This document shows, one piece after another, positions 11,720-23,142 of a stretch of 64,000 nucleotides of DNA (position 1 is the first letter of the stretch; every line of letters begins with the position of its first letter). Position numbers and translations under genes: made by a program. The stretch is from Zhengitettix transpicula (Eukaryota > Arthropoda > Insecta > Orthoptera > Tetrigidae). Under the pieces are notes generated by a model, which worked only from the letters and a program-made list of their open reading frames with translations, searched no databases and had not been told where the DNA came from. The stretch covers positions 77,067,009-77,131,008 of the forward strand of contig CM073594.1 of the NCBI GenBank assembly GCA_037074705.1, written 5' to 3'.

Positions 11720-12400
11720 TATCACTTCGGCGCCTCAGAATAACTGGCCGCCTGTCACGTAAATTAGAAACGTAATTCTATAATGGAGCCGTAATGAACC
11801 AAGTTTGCACAAATTTCTGTGCTTCTTCGAAGAAATCGTATCGGTGATTCCATTGCATTGGAACAAATTATGCTGCTTTTAAATTCGGCCTGAGGGTCCA
11901 TTTTTCAATTTACGGACCGGACGGACCGCGGCCGAGATAATCCACCGGGGTAACCGGATGGCCGGGCAGGTCGCCTCAAAACAGGCAGCTTGTTAAAATG
12001 TTAATACGGTGCAACAACACCTCGGAGTGTTGCGGTGTGTTTCTCGCTGTTGTTCTTTTCCCCCTTTTTTTTTCTAACGAGCACAAATTGCCTCCATTAC
12101 TGGAAACTTGGCGGCGGCGCTATATTGTCCCGAGCGCGGTGTGAGGGGGGAAACCCCCGTGGCGAGCGGCCACCTTTGTTCGGACACTCGCCCTCTTCCA
12201 ACAAATTCCCTCGCTGTCAGTGTGAAGGAAACGGAGGGGGTACGCCGCTGATTTATGGGGCACCGTGCCCCCGGGGCTAAACTCTTCCCACCTGCCTCAT
12301 TTCAGCAACTCTTCGCCGTCCCACGCCGGCAAAACCGGGTCACACGGTGAAAGGGTGTGGACACGTTCCTCATTAACTAGTGGCTAGCCAAAACACGCGC
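11720..12400. other. GC-rich island, candidate conserved non-coding DNA
   Basis: The block is rich in CpG and shares no sequence with the repeats here. A plus-strand frame at 12035-12280 is open, but its composition (GGG, RPP, PCPRG) reads like translated GC-rich non-coding DNA. I see no splice sites in convincing positions. It lies about 2 kb before the candidate terminal exon, so an intronic enhancer is a reasonable guess. Confidence 0.3.
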
Positions 12401-12612
12401 TTCACCATTAAGTTTAGACAGTGAGTGTGTCACAGCAACAAGATGACAGTCATACGATTCAAATAAGTCTAAAAATATTTCCCAAAAAATCAACAGGTAA
12501 AATAGTGGTAAAAAAATATTAAATTATAATTTTTTTAAAAAAATCATCTGATTTTGGGGCTGTTCATATGACTTAATATTCTCAAAGGCGAACAGTTTTC
12601 TGTAACTACTGA

Positions 12613-13695
12613 TACGTTGAAACTGTCTTTTATCATATCTTTGAAATTTTTCTCCTTGTTAATTTTTTACCTTATTTTGCGATACTTTAATAAATACCTT
12701 TCTCCTGTATAGTACAATTCCTGTTCGTACCTTACAACTAAACTTCAGACAAACCACTGTACAAATATTGAAACTATCTTTTATCATATCTTTAAAAGTT
12801 CTCTTTTTTTACCTTATTTTTCCGATATTTTAATAATTATCCTTTTCCTCTATAGTACAATTCCTATTCGGACCTTACAACTAAATTTCAGACAAACCCC
12901 TCTACGAATGTTGAAACTATCTTTTATTATATCTTTTAAATTTTTCTCCCTGTTATTTGTTTACCTTATTTTCCGATACTTTAATAAATACCTTTCTCCG
13001 GTATGGTACAATTCCAGTTCGTACCTTACAACTAATTTGCAGACGAACTACTAAACGAATGTTAAAACTATCTTTTATCATATCTTTGAAAAAATTTTTT
13101 ACCCTATTTTCCAATACTTTAATAATTACCTCTTTCCTGTATACTACAATACCTGTTCATACCTTACACCTCAACTGCAGACAAACCAATCTACAAATGT
13201 TGAAACTATCTTTTATCATCTCTTTGAAATTTTTAAAAAAATTTTACCTTATTTTCCGTTTCTTTGATAATTATCTTTCTCCTGTATTGTACAATTCCTG
13301 TTCGTACCTTGCAACTAAATTCCAGACAAACTACTCTACGAATGTTGAAAACATCTTTTCTTATATCTTTGATATTTTCCTCTTTTTATTTATTTTTACC
13401 TTATTCTCCAATACGTTAATAATTACGTTTCTTCAGTATAATACAATTACTGTTCGTACCTTGCAACTAAATTCCAGACAAACTACTCTACGGATGTTGA
13501 AAATATTCTGTCTCACATCTTTGAAATTTTTCTCTTTATTTTTTTTACTTTATTCTCCGATTCGTTAATAATTACCTTTCGTCAGTATAATACAATTCCT
13601 GTTCGTACCTTGCAACTAAACTCCAGACAAACCACTCTACAAATGTAGAAACTATCTTTTATTATATCTTTGAAATTTTTCTCTTTGTTATTTTA
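12613..13695 (+). repeat. Tandem array, ~145-bp unit, about 7.4 copies
   Basis: Units start near 12613, 12767, 12910, 13060, 13198, 13342, 13494 and 13644 (partial). Each has the order 'gaaactatcttttatcatatc', a T-rich stretch, 'ttaccttattttccgatact', 'tacaattcctgttcgtacct', then 'cagacaaac.actctac.aa'. Unit length varies by several bases because of the T-runs. A 203-codon frame crosses units 3-7, but it arises because the array happens to lack stops in that frame and is not considered a gene. Confidence 0.9.
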
Positions 13696-13789
13696 TTTAG
13701 TTAAAAGTTGTTCGTATGCTTTATAATATAACAATTATCATTTAATAAATAAATAAGCCAGAAAAATTAAAATTTAACTAAGCCAAAAA

Positions 13790-14245
13790 TTCGTTTCAAT
13801 ACAACTTCAGTCCACAATTTTGAGACTTCACCAGGTAATTTACTGTTTTGAATATAAAATTTATGCTGTAGACCGTTAAATTTGTCAATGTACAATTATG
13901 GATCTAATTGAAATGAAAATTAAACTAAATTGTTTACTTTATAATCGTGATTTAAATGATTTAAGCCTTTTGCTTCTGTTTTGGGTCATTTTTGTAATTC
14001 TGATACAAAAAAATGTCATTCTTAAATTTCGTTAAAGATGGCGCATCCAATTATTAATCGTGGCCAAATTTTGCTTATAAATTAACTAAATCACGTTTAT
14101 AAAGTAAAAAATGTTGTTTCATTTTTATTTCAATTGAATATTGTAAATTTAACAGTCTACAATATTAATGTTACAACTCAAAACTGTGAATTGCCTGAGG
14201 AGGTCCAGAAATTGTGTATTGAAACGATGTTTCGGTTTAACTGAT
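13790..14245. repeat. Imperfect inverted repeat with decayed hammerhead-like cores
   Basis: The left arm (13790-14010) and the reverse complement of the right arm (14040-14245) match over about 200 bp, for example CGTTTCAATACA..., 'actttataa.cgtgattta' and 'gttaaattt'. On the minus strand the left arm has CTGGTGA, then AGTC...GACT able to form a short stem, then GAAG, which resembles a mutated hammerhead (CTGATGA...GAAA). The right arm has CTGAGGA on the plus strand with part of the stem lost. This arrangement recurs at 62365-63262. A Penelope-like origin is inferred. Confidence 0.5.
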
Positions 14246-14435
14246 TATTAAAAGACGTTAAATTTGCTCTATTAGTTATTTTCAATATTATCATTATATT
14301 TTACTTTATATTTTCTATGATGAGAATATGACTTGAAATAAAATTTTATAATATTATTTATTCTCAATTCGACCACTTTAATATTAATTATTATTTTTTA
14401 CTTGATACTAAGGAATACTTTTTATTTTGTTGCAG

Positions 14436-14615
14436 ATCCTTTTTGGCAGTAACGGACACCATCATGGATCACCCTATGCGCTGTTAATGGATCAGAAATT
14501 ACTGCATTCAAGCTCTGCCGGTCTCATGAATAACTCTAGAGATTATGCAGAAAAAGAAATGAGTGAAATGTACGACGAAAGAGAGATTAAAAATGTGTTT
14601 TTATTGGGTGCTTAG
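14436..14615 (+). CDS. Candidate terminal coding exon, protein unknown
   Basis: A textbook acceptor precedes it: branch-like TACTAAG (14418 region), a T-rich tract and TTGCAG ending at 14435. The open frame then runs 59 codons to TAG at 14613-14615. The peptide has balanced composition: NGHHHGSPYALLMDQKLLHS near the start, a serine/asparagine stretch, then an acidic helix-like end with EKEMSEMYDE. Such composition is unlike the AT-driven frames elsewhere. It would be the C-terminus of a larger protein whose other exons are upstream, possibly beyond the window. I do not recognise the family. The His- and Ser-rich tail would fit a regulatory protein, but that is a guess. Confidence 0.5.
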   Translation: MLFGSNGHHHGSPYALLMDQKLLHSSSAGLMNNSRDYAEKEMSEMYDEREIKNVFLLGA

Positions 14616-15400
14616 TGAACTTCCGTTTGTCATCAAGTGAAACCAACTGTGAGGAGTAATAGAAAGTATTATATTTTACAAAGTATTAATTAATACATAT
14701 TCATTCAATCAGAAAACAGTTTTATAAGACTTATTTGCATCTTTAAATATTTTTTTTGCGTATGATAAACCTCCATTCAATGTATTTTTAGTGGATATCA
14801 AGAATGAGTTAATTTTCAAAACTTCCCTTAACATTTCAGTTATTGTACTTATTTTTACTGTATTATTTGTACATATTTATTTTAGCTGTTAGTTTTAGGT
14901 GTCTCGAACTCTCCTGTTGTTAAGAAGTGATGCATATGAATATTAAGAAACTAAAACTGTGCAATAAAAAAGTGTGAACCATGTTAGATACCTGCTATTG
15001 TCAGTGATTTTAACTGATAGGTTACAGATATTATAGTAGTGTGACATTTAAATAATGTTTTAACTATGAAAAAAAGGGTCTATGGTTGATGTTCCATTAT
15101 CTGAATAGTATTATGAACTTGCAAGGACGATACGAGCCTCAAGTTTACGGAAACTATACGTTGTTGAGGAATGTTATTTATTTGTTGACTTTATTTGCTA
15201 TTTGATGTAATACGTTCCTGTTGTTGATGTAACTTAACTATAATATCTATTATGAAGTGTAACTTGGTTGGAAAACTGATGCTGAGTAAAATAGTCTGGC
15301 TTCCATCTCTGAGTGCTTGTATGTACAACTATATAGTCTATGTTGCTGCTTACTGTAAAAGTTTTTATTTTATAATTAAAGAACAGATTTAAAGAATTAT
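14616..15400 (+). other. Probable 3' untranslated region and flank
   Basis: Directly after the candidate stop codon, the sequence is repeat-free. It has an AATAAA at 14963-14968 followed by GTGTG, and AU-rich elements such as ATTTATTTTAG. This would suit a 3' UTR of about 0.35-0.75 kb. The assignment depends on the exon being real. Confidence 0.35.
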
Positions 15401-15855
15401 TATTGTCATATTGACCACATCCTCAATATTATCCTCACTTTGACCGCCAAACTCATATCTTGATTTCGAAATTAAATATTTGTACGCTGCTTTCTAGATG
15501 TGAAGAACTACCCCAGATACTAATTTTATAGTTCCTCTAAAAATTAATTTGTCCTTACGCTGTCCTGAATGAAAACGGCTCTGATTGTAAAGTTAAGGAT
15601 TATCTAATCAGGTTCGTAGTAATACACATATAACTGGTCCATTTTAAATATTTGGAAGTGTAAACTGAATGACGATTAGATAATAAAATCATTTGAACAC
15701 TTTTTCGAAAATATATAACTCATTTTTGTAATTATTAAATGAATTCAGGAAAGGTACATTCATATTCTTCCATGTGACACAAGTTTTAATAGAACTGGAT
15801 AATGCAGTTTATGACCAATTAACAGACAATTAATTTATTAATTTTTTAAATATAT
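15401..15855. other. AT-rich stretch, no gene found
   Basis: No repeat or coding pattern recognised. Confidence 0.45.
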
Positions 15856-16890
15856 AGTAATAAACAAACAAAATCTTGAATTAAAAGGAATTAATAAACA
15901 AAAAATTAATTAAAATTTGAATGATAGTTAGCCACACGCTGAAGACGTAAAATATTTAATGATTAAAATTTAGATTAAATAATTTGTTATTGTTGATAAA
16001 TTTACATGGTATAAAATCTATTTTGCACGCCGAATTTCATCCAGTTAACAACAAATACTTTAAGTTTTTATTTATTAATTCGTGGCATTTTATGAAAATA
16101 CAGTTCTTATATCATTACAATCAAATACGTCGAATCTCTATATCTCAGGGTCATAACTGGGTTTGATAATAAGAAAATTCCAATTAAAACATTAACAATT
16201 CAATTCATTGAATTTAAAGGAATACAAAATTAAAATACTAGAAACAAAACAAACGAATGAAAAGAAAAAACGAGAACGAAATATGATTATACCCTTTAAT
16301 TATCGTTTACAATTATTAATAACTGTCTTGTACTCACGACAGTACTTCTGGTACCAGTTTGGATTCTTCTTGCTTCAATTTAACACTCACTAAAACAGGC
16401 CATTCATTACTCAATGATTCTACAGTTTAGAATTTGAATACACGTGGTCGTTGCCCTCTCGTGTCTCTGCTATCCGGGAATCTGGATTAGTCCACCCTCA
16501 GCCGGTTCCTGGATGTAGATTTTCTCAAAGTCTCTCGATGCGACAATTAGTTCAATTTGGGCAGCATAAACTTCTGCTTCGAAATTGTGATTTTATGTGT
16601 CTCTCCGCCAAACTGCTTACTCGCGTTTTATATAAACTATCATATCTCGCTGTTGGACCTCCTGGATAACACTATTCATGCTTTTAGGTTAGAAAACTTT
16701 TACTTTGTTATTACTTGAAGTGAACCGTTCTCTCTCGTATCTCCGTGCAGACTGACTGTTCTCCAAGGGCGCGGTTTTTCAGTTTCCATTGTTAAACAAA
16801 GGAAAAAACCGCTTTGATTGTCGCCTTTACGCATTCGTACCGCTAACAATTTAACTATTAAAAAATTAATAGCCTTTAATTGTTATTACA
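15856..16890 (-). mobile_element. Solo LTR (L3)
   Basis: Minus-oriented copy of the TGTAAT...ATTACA family, with ATAT flanks at 15852-15855 and 16891-16894. The first bases are degraded (AGTAATAA instead of TGTAATAA). The family signature 'tctcagggtc..aactgggtttgata' is at about 16143-16168. No internal region. Confidence 0.75.
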
Positions 16891-16894
16891 ATAT

Positions 16895-17390
16895 AAATAA
16901 ATTGTCTGTAATTGGTCTTAAACTTATTATCTATTTAATATACATTGACGTAAAAATATAACATTTGAAATATTCCGTATGAGTATTAGTAGTTGAACTC
17001 ATAACACCTTTGAGAACTTTTGTCAGACAGACAAGATATTTTCAGTGGTTATTGAAACTAAATTAGGGAGATAACATATCAGGGAAGTGGAGCGATTCGT
17101 GATGAAGTCAACATATTGACTCATAAGAATAGTAAATACTGCTTGTCAATTAATAATAAATTTAAAAATCACAATTTTTTTTGTAAATCAAGAGGAAAAA
17201 TTAAAAGCTCTTTGTCCACTTTATTAGTTTCTGAGTAGCGTTGCTGCCTTAATTTTCTAATAAATAAAATGGAATGTTTGTGGGTACACCCGTGGTGAAA
17301 ATTAGACTTTATTTCGTACACGTGTTACTTTAGAACCAGAAACAAACACTGTGAGAGTAAGACACGTCTAACATCCACAGGATGGAAATG
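16895..17390. other. AT-rich stretch, no gene found
   Basis: No coding or family recognised. The last ~100 bases may already belong to the Helitron-like repeat that follows. Confidence 0.4.
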
Positions 17391-17394
17391 TTTA

Positions 17395-18139
17395 CAACGT
17401 AATCAAACGGCTGATATCTGCATCGGATACTTTTCAGGGTCACTGAGATTGATAGTGTTTCTCCCTATGTTAATTGTGTATACAAAAACCCGCTTTTGGC
17501 ATGGCAATGGAGTCCTTTAAGGGTGGTAATGGTGGGGCGTTACAAAACAACGCGAAAACCACGATTTGAGTCAAACCCTGTGTTATGGGTGTCACTTAGT
17601 TTAATTATAACATTAAATTTGCCGTTTAACAACAAGGGGCCGGGGTGGAAAAATTCAAACATAATAAAACAGCCCATATTTGCGTCGAATGAATTTTTTT
17701 TGGGGTCAATGGGAATGATAATATTTCTTCTGATGTTGTTTGTGTATAATTTTAACACGTATTGGCATAGCACCCTTAGGGATGAGGGTGGAGAAGCATT
17801 ACATAAAAATAAGATTGGAGTTGAATTTGGGGTTATGGATGTCGCTTAGATTAATTAGGACATTCAACTTCCCTCTCCACGCCCCGCGGAGGAGGGTGAA
17901 CAGGGTGCAAATTTTAAAATATATTGAATCAGCCGATACTTCCGTCGAAAGAAAATTTTTGGGGGTCATTGAGATAGATAGCGTTTTTCCAGATATTTTT
18001 CTGCGTACATTTAACCCCTTTCAACATGGTAGGGTAGCACCCTTTGGGGTGGTGGTGGAGGGACAGTACGTAAGAATAACGTATTCCGGGGTTATGGATG
18101 TCGCTGAGTTCAATTATGAAAACCCGGGCACCCAGACAG
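17395..18139 (+). mobile_element. Helitron-like element G with three internal tandem units
   Basis: Three diverged units (about 17395-17640, 17640-17920, 17920-18125) repeat the order 'cagc.gatat.tgc.tcg', 'gggtca.tgagat.gatag.gtt', a GC-rich 'ggtggaggg' block and 'ggggttatggatgtcgct.ag'. The end reads 'aacccgggcacccagacag', which is the Helitron terminus seen at 27081-27104 with an internal deletion. Related units lie at 23923-24180 and 47340-48551. Open frames here follow the repeats and are not genes. Confidence 0.6.
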
Positions 18140-18440
18140 TGAAATTTAAATTGAAAACTTAGCAGAATAGTATATTGAATGTATTCATTTTCCAAAAGAG
18201 GGTTATGAAAGCTCCTAAATGCAAAATTAGTTTCTATCCCCGGTTATCGATTCTGGGTGGACTTACCCAGATTCTTAAATAATGTAAATTAGTTTCAGTA
18301 TTGGACGACGTATCCTCATAGATTCCAGGGATCAATAAGGAAGTGTAATTGTTACTGTAGTAAAGCGTAGTGCAACATACTAATTAAACAATGGATATTT
18401 AAATTTTATTTCATAGGAAATCATTTGTTAATTTGTGTTT

Positions 18441-18950
18441 TTTAAGGTAACAGGCTACATGAGGGTAATCCACATGGTGGCAACTCCCCTTTAATAGCAT
18501 AGGAAGTGATTTGAAAGGGGGGATGCGGAAGGGTAGAGGAAGGTAGCCAAGGGCTATGGTTTAAGGATCCTACCCGGCAATTCGCCTAAAAGTGATGCAT
18601 GGAAAACCCTAGAAAAACGTGCATCAGGTACGTCGGGCATTTAGTACTAGTCCCACGCCCTTCCGATGGCGGGAGAGGGGTTAGCTGTGGGGTCGCAGCT
18701 TTCCCCTCTCCGTGCCTTGACCGGTTTAGGAGGCAGCTGGCCGACTATTCCAATAGGAATAGCGGACAACTCTTACCGTATGCCCAAGGTCTTCGACCCC
18801 GGAACATACACCTCTCAAAACAGGTCGAGGTGCCTCAGCATGTGGGAACCTTAGTTCAAAAAACCAGAGAGATGTGAAGGCATCCCCAAAGGTAGCCTCC
18901 ACCAGAGCTTTCTGGGGAGGTTCACCTGCGAGAGAATTCTCTCGCAGGCT
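18441..18950 (-). repeat. UR repeat copy 2
   Basis: Similar to 6596-7048, with a longer left end: a T-run then 'aggtaacaggctacatgagg'. Read on the minus strand this gives an A-tail, as expected of a retroposon. The right end holds a perfect 24-bp palindrome at 18925-18948 (centre GAATTC, arms CCTGCGAGA), which would be the 5' end of the element. Confidence 0.75.
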
Positions 18951-18969
18951 GCCTTCGTTAATTAGTGTG

Positions 18970-20060
18970 TATGATTTTTATTTATATTTGTTATTTGAGA
19001 TCATTCAACTGCAGAAACAATAAATTCATTCATGCAAAGAATCTATTAGTAAAGAGGTGGATAATAATGATTGAAAATCGCGCTTTATTGTAGCTTTAAG
19101 GAAATGGGCTGTGAAAAGCGTTAATGGCATATGCAGGAACGGACTATAGGGTCTAAAGAGAATTAAATCACCGTAATTAGATAAGAACAAGATTTGGGGA
19201 AAATGAACGTTATGTACACTGAAAATACATAGCTAAAAATCATGTATCACTTCATAAGTTAGATCTGAGTACCTGATACACTGAAACAAAATTTGAAGCG
19301 ACAGAAGAATGAGAGACGGGTTTAGAATCTTTCTATTAAACGAAGTTCACTCCAAAAGAAATGCACAACATTTATTTGAAAATTAATTCTCATCCTACAG
19401 CTTCCCTAATTTTCCAGTGTGTCCTTTGAGAACAAAATTTCATTTTTTAACATAACCCCCACCCCTCTCAACCATGTCGTTAACTCTCTGCACAGTGTCA
19501 GGAGTTAGTGCAGTGTGGGGTCTGCCGCTGCATCCAGAATATTGGTGTGCCCTCTTACACAACCTAATATGCTTGCCCACCGACTAACTGTACTGCGAGT
19601 GGAAGTAGTTGTGGAAGTTTCCTATTATCTCGTATTCACATCACTGGAATTCTAAAACACCACGTTGAAGAATGTCAAGTGCAGGGGTCATCTTGAAGAC
19701 ATGCTATGACATTTTCAATCAGACGTATTTTTTTTTCATATCTTGACCCAGCATTATTACACCCGAATAAAAAGCCGGAGGAAATGTACAAAGTTTTTCT
19801 ACATTATCTAAATGCCATCCATTAATTATATACGGTTAATATATACACAAAACACACTAGAAGAAATACAGTTAAAAATAACTGCGAGAATTAACTGAGA
19901 CTGTGAAACATGAAATATCTCAATAAATGATCAATAATGCTGTTATACCGACTGTTTATATGCCATTAAAATTAATTAATAAATTATTTCATACCTCAAA
20001 AGTTTAAAGCATCTAAACTTCTTTATGATTACTGGATATAAATTTTTTTACAGATGAATG
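18970..20060. other. Stretch without intact gene; contains one transposase-like fragment
   Basis: Apart from the fragment at 19440-19740, this is AT-rich and unassigned. Confidence 0.4.
19440..19740 (-). pseudogene. Possible transposase helix-turn-helix remnant
   Basis: On the minus strand one frame reads SGRPHTALTPDTVQRVNDMVE, which resembles the 'GRPRT.RTPENV.RVR' linker between the helix-turn-helix motifs of Tc1/mariner-type or related transposases. Stops and shifts occur on both sides, and no catalytic residues are seen. A chance match is possible. Confidence 0.25.
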
Positions 20061-20069
20061 TGGCTGTAA

Positions 20070-21100
20070 GAGATGAAAGCTCCTGAACAATTTAGGACTG
20101 ATAAGGACGTCAACTATGATTAACAGAACGTAACATATAAAAATTATTTTAGCCCGGAAAAGTGACCCAGGAGATATTAAGACGTAATCTATGATTAACA
20201 GAACGTAACATTGTGTCTGTAACATAAAAAAATTATTTTAGCCTGGAAAAGTGATCCAGAAGATATTAAGTCGTCATCTATGATTAACAGAACGTAACAT
20301 TGTCTGTAACAAGTAAAAATTATTTTAGCTCGGAAAAGTGATCCAGGAAATATTAAGACGTCATCTATGAATAACAGAACGTAACATTGTGTCTGTAACA
20401 CATAAAAATTATTTTAGCCCGGAAAAGTGATCCAGGAGATATTAAGACGTAATCTATGATTAACAGAACGTAACATTGTGTCTGTAACATTTATTTTAGC
20501 CCGAAAAAGTTATCCAGGAGATATTAAGACGTCATCTATGATTAACAGAACGTAACATTGTGTCTGTAACATAAAAAAATTATTTTAGTCCGGAAAAGTG
20601 ATCCAGAAGATATTAAGTCGTCATCTATGATTAACAGAACGTAACATTGTCTGTAACAAGTAAAAATTATTTTAGCTCGGAAAAGTGATCCAGGAAATAT
20701 TAAGACGTCATCTATGAATAACAGAACGTAACATTGTGTCTGTAACATTTATTTTAGCCCGAAAAAGTTATCCAGGAGATATTAAGACGTCATCTACGAT
20801 TAACAGAACGTAACACTGTGCCTGTAACATATAAAAATTATTTTAGCCCGGAAAAGTTATCCAGGAGATATTAAGACGTCATCTATGATTAACAGAACGT
20901 AACATTGAGACTGTAACATATAAAAATTATTTTAGGCCGAAAAAGTGATCCAGGAGATATTAAGACGTCATCTATGATTAACAGAACGTAACATTGTCTG
21001 TAACAAGTAAAAATTATTTTAGCCCGGAAAAGTGATCCAGGAAATATTAAGACGTCATCTATGAATAATAGAACGTAACATTGTGTCTGTAACATATAAA
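20070..21100 (+). repeat. Satellite array, ~87-bp monomer in 347-bp higher-order units
   Basis: Monomers contain 'gcccggaaaagtgatccagg', 'agatattaagacgtcatcta' and 'tgattaacagaacgtaacat', then 'tgtgtctgtaaca' and an AT-rich linker. About 12 monomers are present. Groups of four repeat at exactly 347-bp offsets: the segments starting near 20195, 20542 and 20889 are almost identical, while neighbouring monomers differ more. Open frames of about 68 codons on the minus strand recur with the same period and are a by-product. Confidence 0.9.
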
Positions 21101-21239
21101 ATGGTATTGAAGTAAAAACGCATGTCTGCTTTCTGACAACTGTGATAGTGGTTATTACAATGAAAACTAATTTTAACAGCTTCCATTAAATAATAACGGC
21201 CTTAATGTTATGTCAGATACCATAATATATTCCCCTGGC

Positions 21240-21900
21240 AAGTGTAAGGAAAGGAACCGCACTCTCCACACTTCATTGCAGAAGAATCGTCGGAACTGCG
21301 ATTCGCTGCTAATGACTGGAGGCGGTATGTTCTAGAAAGGCCCCGCTGATGATTGCGGGCGTGGGAATGATATTGGTCGATATCGTGAGTCTCGTATTTA
21401 TTGCTTTGTTTGCTCGGGGGCCGGATTACAGGGGCCCGGTTCGACTATCGCGATGCCCTTCACGCGACATCGTATATCTCACACTAATATACATATTTGA
21501 CTTGCACATCGACGCTAAGCCCTTCAAAGTTTGTATAAGCAGGAGTAGGCGAGCTATAATTTATAGCCCAGGCTTTACGGCTCTGGCGTAATATGCTAAA
21601 AGCGAAACCGAGAGATTGGCCAGAGGTCTTTCGCTTTGCTATGCGTTACGCTGGAAAGATTATGGAAGAAGGAACGCCGCCTTTCATAAATATGAGCGTG
21701 GTACACGCATTATAAAAGCCGCTCTCTCAGAACACCTCCAGCATTTCAAGGCAATTCATTCCTAATTTATTAAAATACTTCAGAACTCGTAGCGGCTTCT
21801 GTGTTTCCCAATTACACGTTTTCGCAATAACGTACAAAGTTTTACGATTCCCTGTCAGCACTCGGGCCTGAGAACGTCAACCACTCCGGGGAACTTAACA
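21240..21900. other. GC-rich island, candidate conserved non-coding DNA
   Basis: A CpG-bearing block follows the satellite directly. It contains inverted pairs such as 'gattattgg..cgatatcg' and a frame of 80 codons at 21349-21591 with little protein character. It shares nothing with the repeats here. Confidence 0.3.
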
Positions 21901-22684
21901 CCTTGGATCCATGAAGCAGCTCACAACTTATCAAGCCAAATGTTTAATTAACTACATTAAATGAGTTTGTAAGATATGTAAGCCGACAGGTCAAGATAAA
22001 GAGATAGTAAAACCCAACGAAGTATAACGGAACAAGTTCAAAATATAAAACGCCTCTGTTAAAAGAATACTAATTGGATAAGAACTAGAAACTTCAGAGA
22101 AAAAAATACCACACAACGTTTCTGCAATCCTTGTTGCTTTTGTCCAAGTAATATTATTTATCTAATTATTGTAACGTAACTAATCAGGTAAAAGTAAGGC
22201 ATATGAAGACATGCTGAAAAAATTTGTAACACGGATCTATACTAGTTGTTGACAACAATGGCGGGTGCTGCAGATTGAGGGAGGTGAGGCATCAAAGAAT
22301 TAATTCATGCAACAACAACGATATAACGCGGTCGAGTTCTAGGCGCTTACTGAGACATATTAGCTGAGGGGAGTGCATCACCTGCGAACACTGACACTAA
22401 ACTGACCCGCCATCCTATCTGCTGCGCACTATAGAGAACTGGTCTACAAATAGAAAATATCGTTCGTTTATGATATAAAATCGTAAAGTTCCTGAAGGAT
22501 TCTTATTTAAAGTATATACTGGGTATTCAAGGCTGTTTTTACATAGTACCTTCATATTAAAAAATGTCTACGATTAATGATGGTATTCATTTCCAGTATG
22601 TAATTATTAAGGATTTTATCTAAGGTAATACATATTTAAGAAGTTTGTATACGGGGAAAAACACATAATGGTTATTCGCTTCTT
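21901..22684. other. No gene found
   Basis: Mixed composition. The string 'ataccacacaacgtttctg' near 22107-22125 also occurs near 62927-62945 inside the hammerhead-bearing element, so a small fragment of that family may lie here. Nothing else recognised. Confidence 0.35.
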
Positions 22685-23142
22685 AAAGCATAGAATTGGG
22701 ACTGAAAGGGGGGATGCGGAAAGGTAGGGCAAGGTAGCCAGGGGTTAACTAGGGCCCCCGAGCTTTAGTTAAAGGATCCTACCAGGAAATTCGCCTGAAA
22801 CTAATGTAGGGAAGCCCCTAGAAAAACCTGCATCAGGTAGGTCAAATATTAGAGACTTGTCCCACGCCCTTCCGATTGTGGGAGAGGGGTTTGTGGTGGG
22901 GACGCAGCATTCCCTCTTCCACGTGCCTTGACCAGTTTAGGAGGCAGCTGGCCGACTATTCCAATGCGAACAGTGAGCGACTATTATTAGTATTGCCCAA
23001 GGTCTGGGTAACATACACCTATCAACTCAGTCAGAGGTGCCTCCGCGTTAGGTACCTTAGTTCAAAAATGGAGAGAGGAGAAGGCATTCCCCCCCCCAAA
23101 AAAAAAAATCTTATTCTCTCCAGAAAGGTTCTGCTTGCGACA
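22685..23142 (-). repeat. UR repeat copy 3
   Basis: It starts within the 'ttaatagcataggaa' segment of the family and runs to 'aggttctgcttgcgac'. The left end is truncated compared with copies 1 and 2. C-runs and A-runs near 23090-23108 interrupt it. Confidence 0.7.

Noticed and set aside
12957..13568. 203-codon open frame
   Set aside because: It lies wholly in the 145-bp tandem array and its composition follows the repeat; no start context or domain.
17496..18195. Overlapping frames of 77-140 codons on both strands
   Set aside because: They follow Helitron internal tandem units, and both strands are open in the same way.
20195..21095. Three similar 68-codon minus-strand frames
   Set aside because: They recur at 347 bp because the satellite unit does; low-complexity hydrophobic text, not a gene family.
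20070..21100. CRISPR array
   Set aside because: Regular repeats, but no constant short repeat alternating with unique spacers; whole monomers are homologous, and the genome is eukaryotic.
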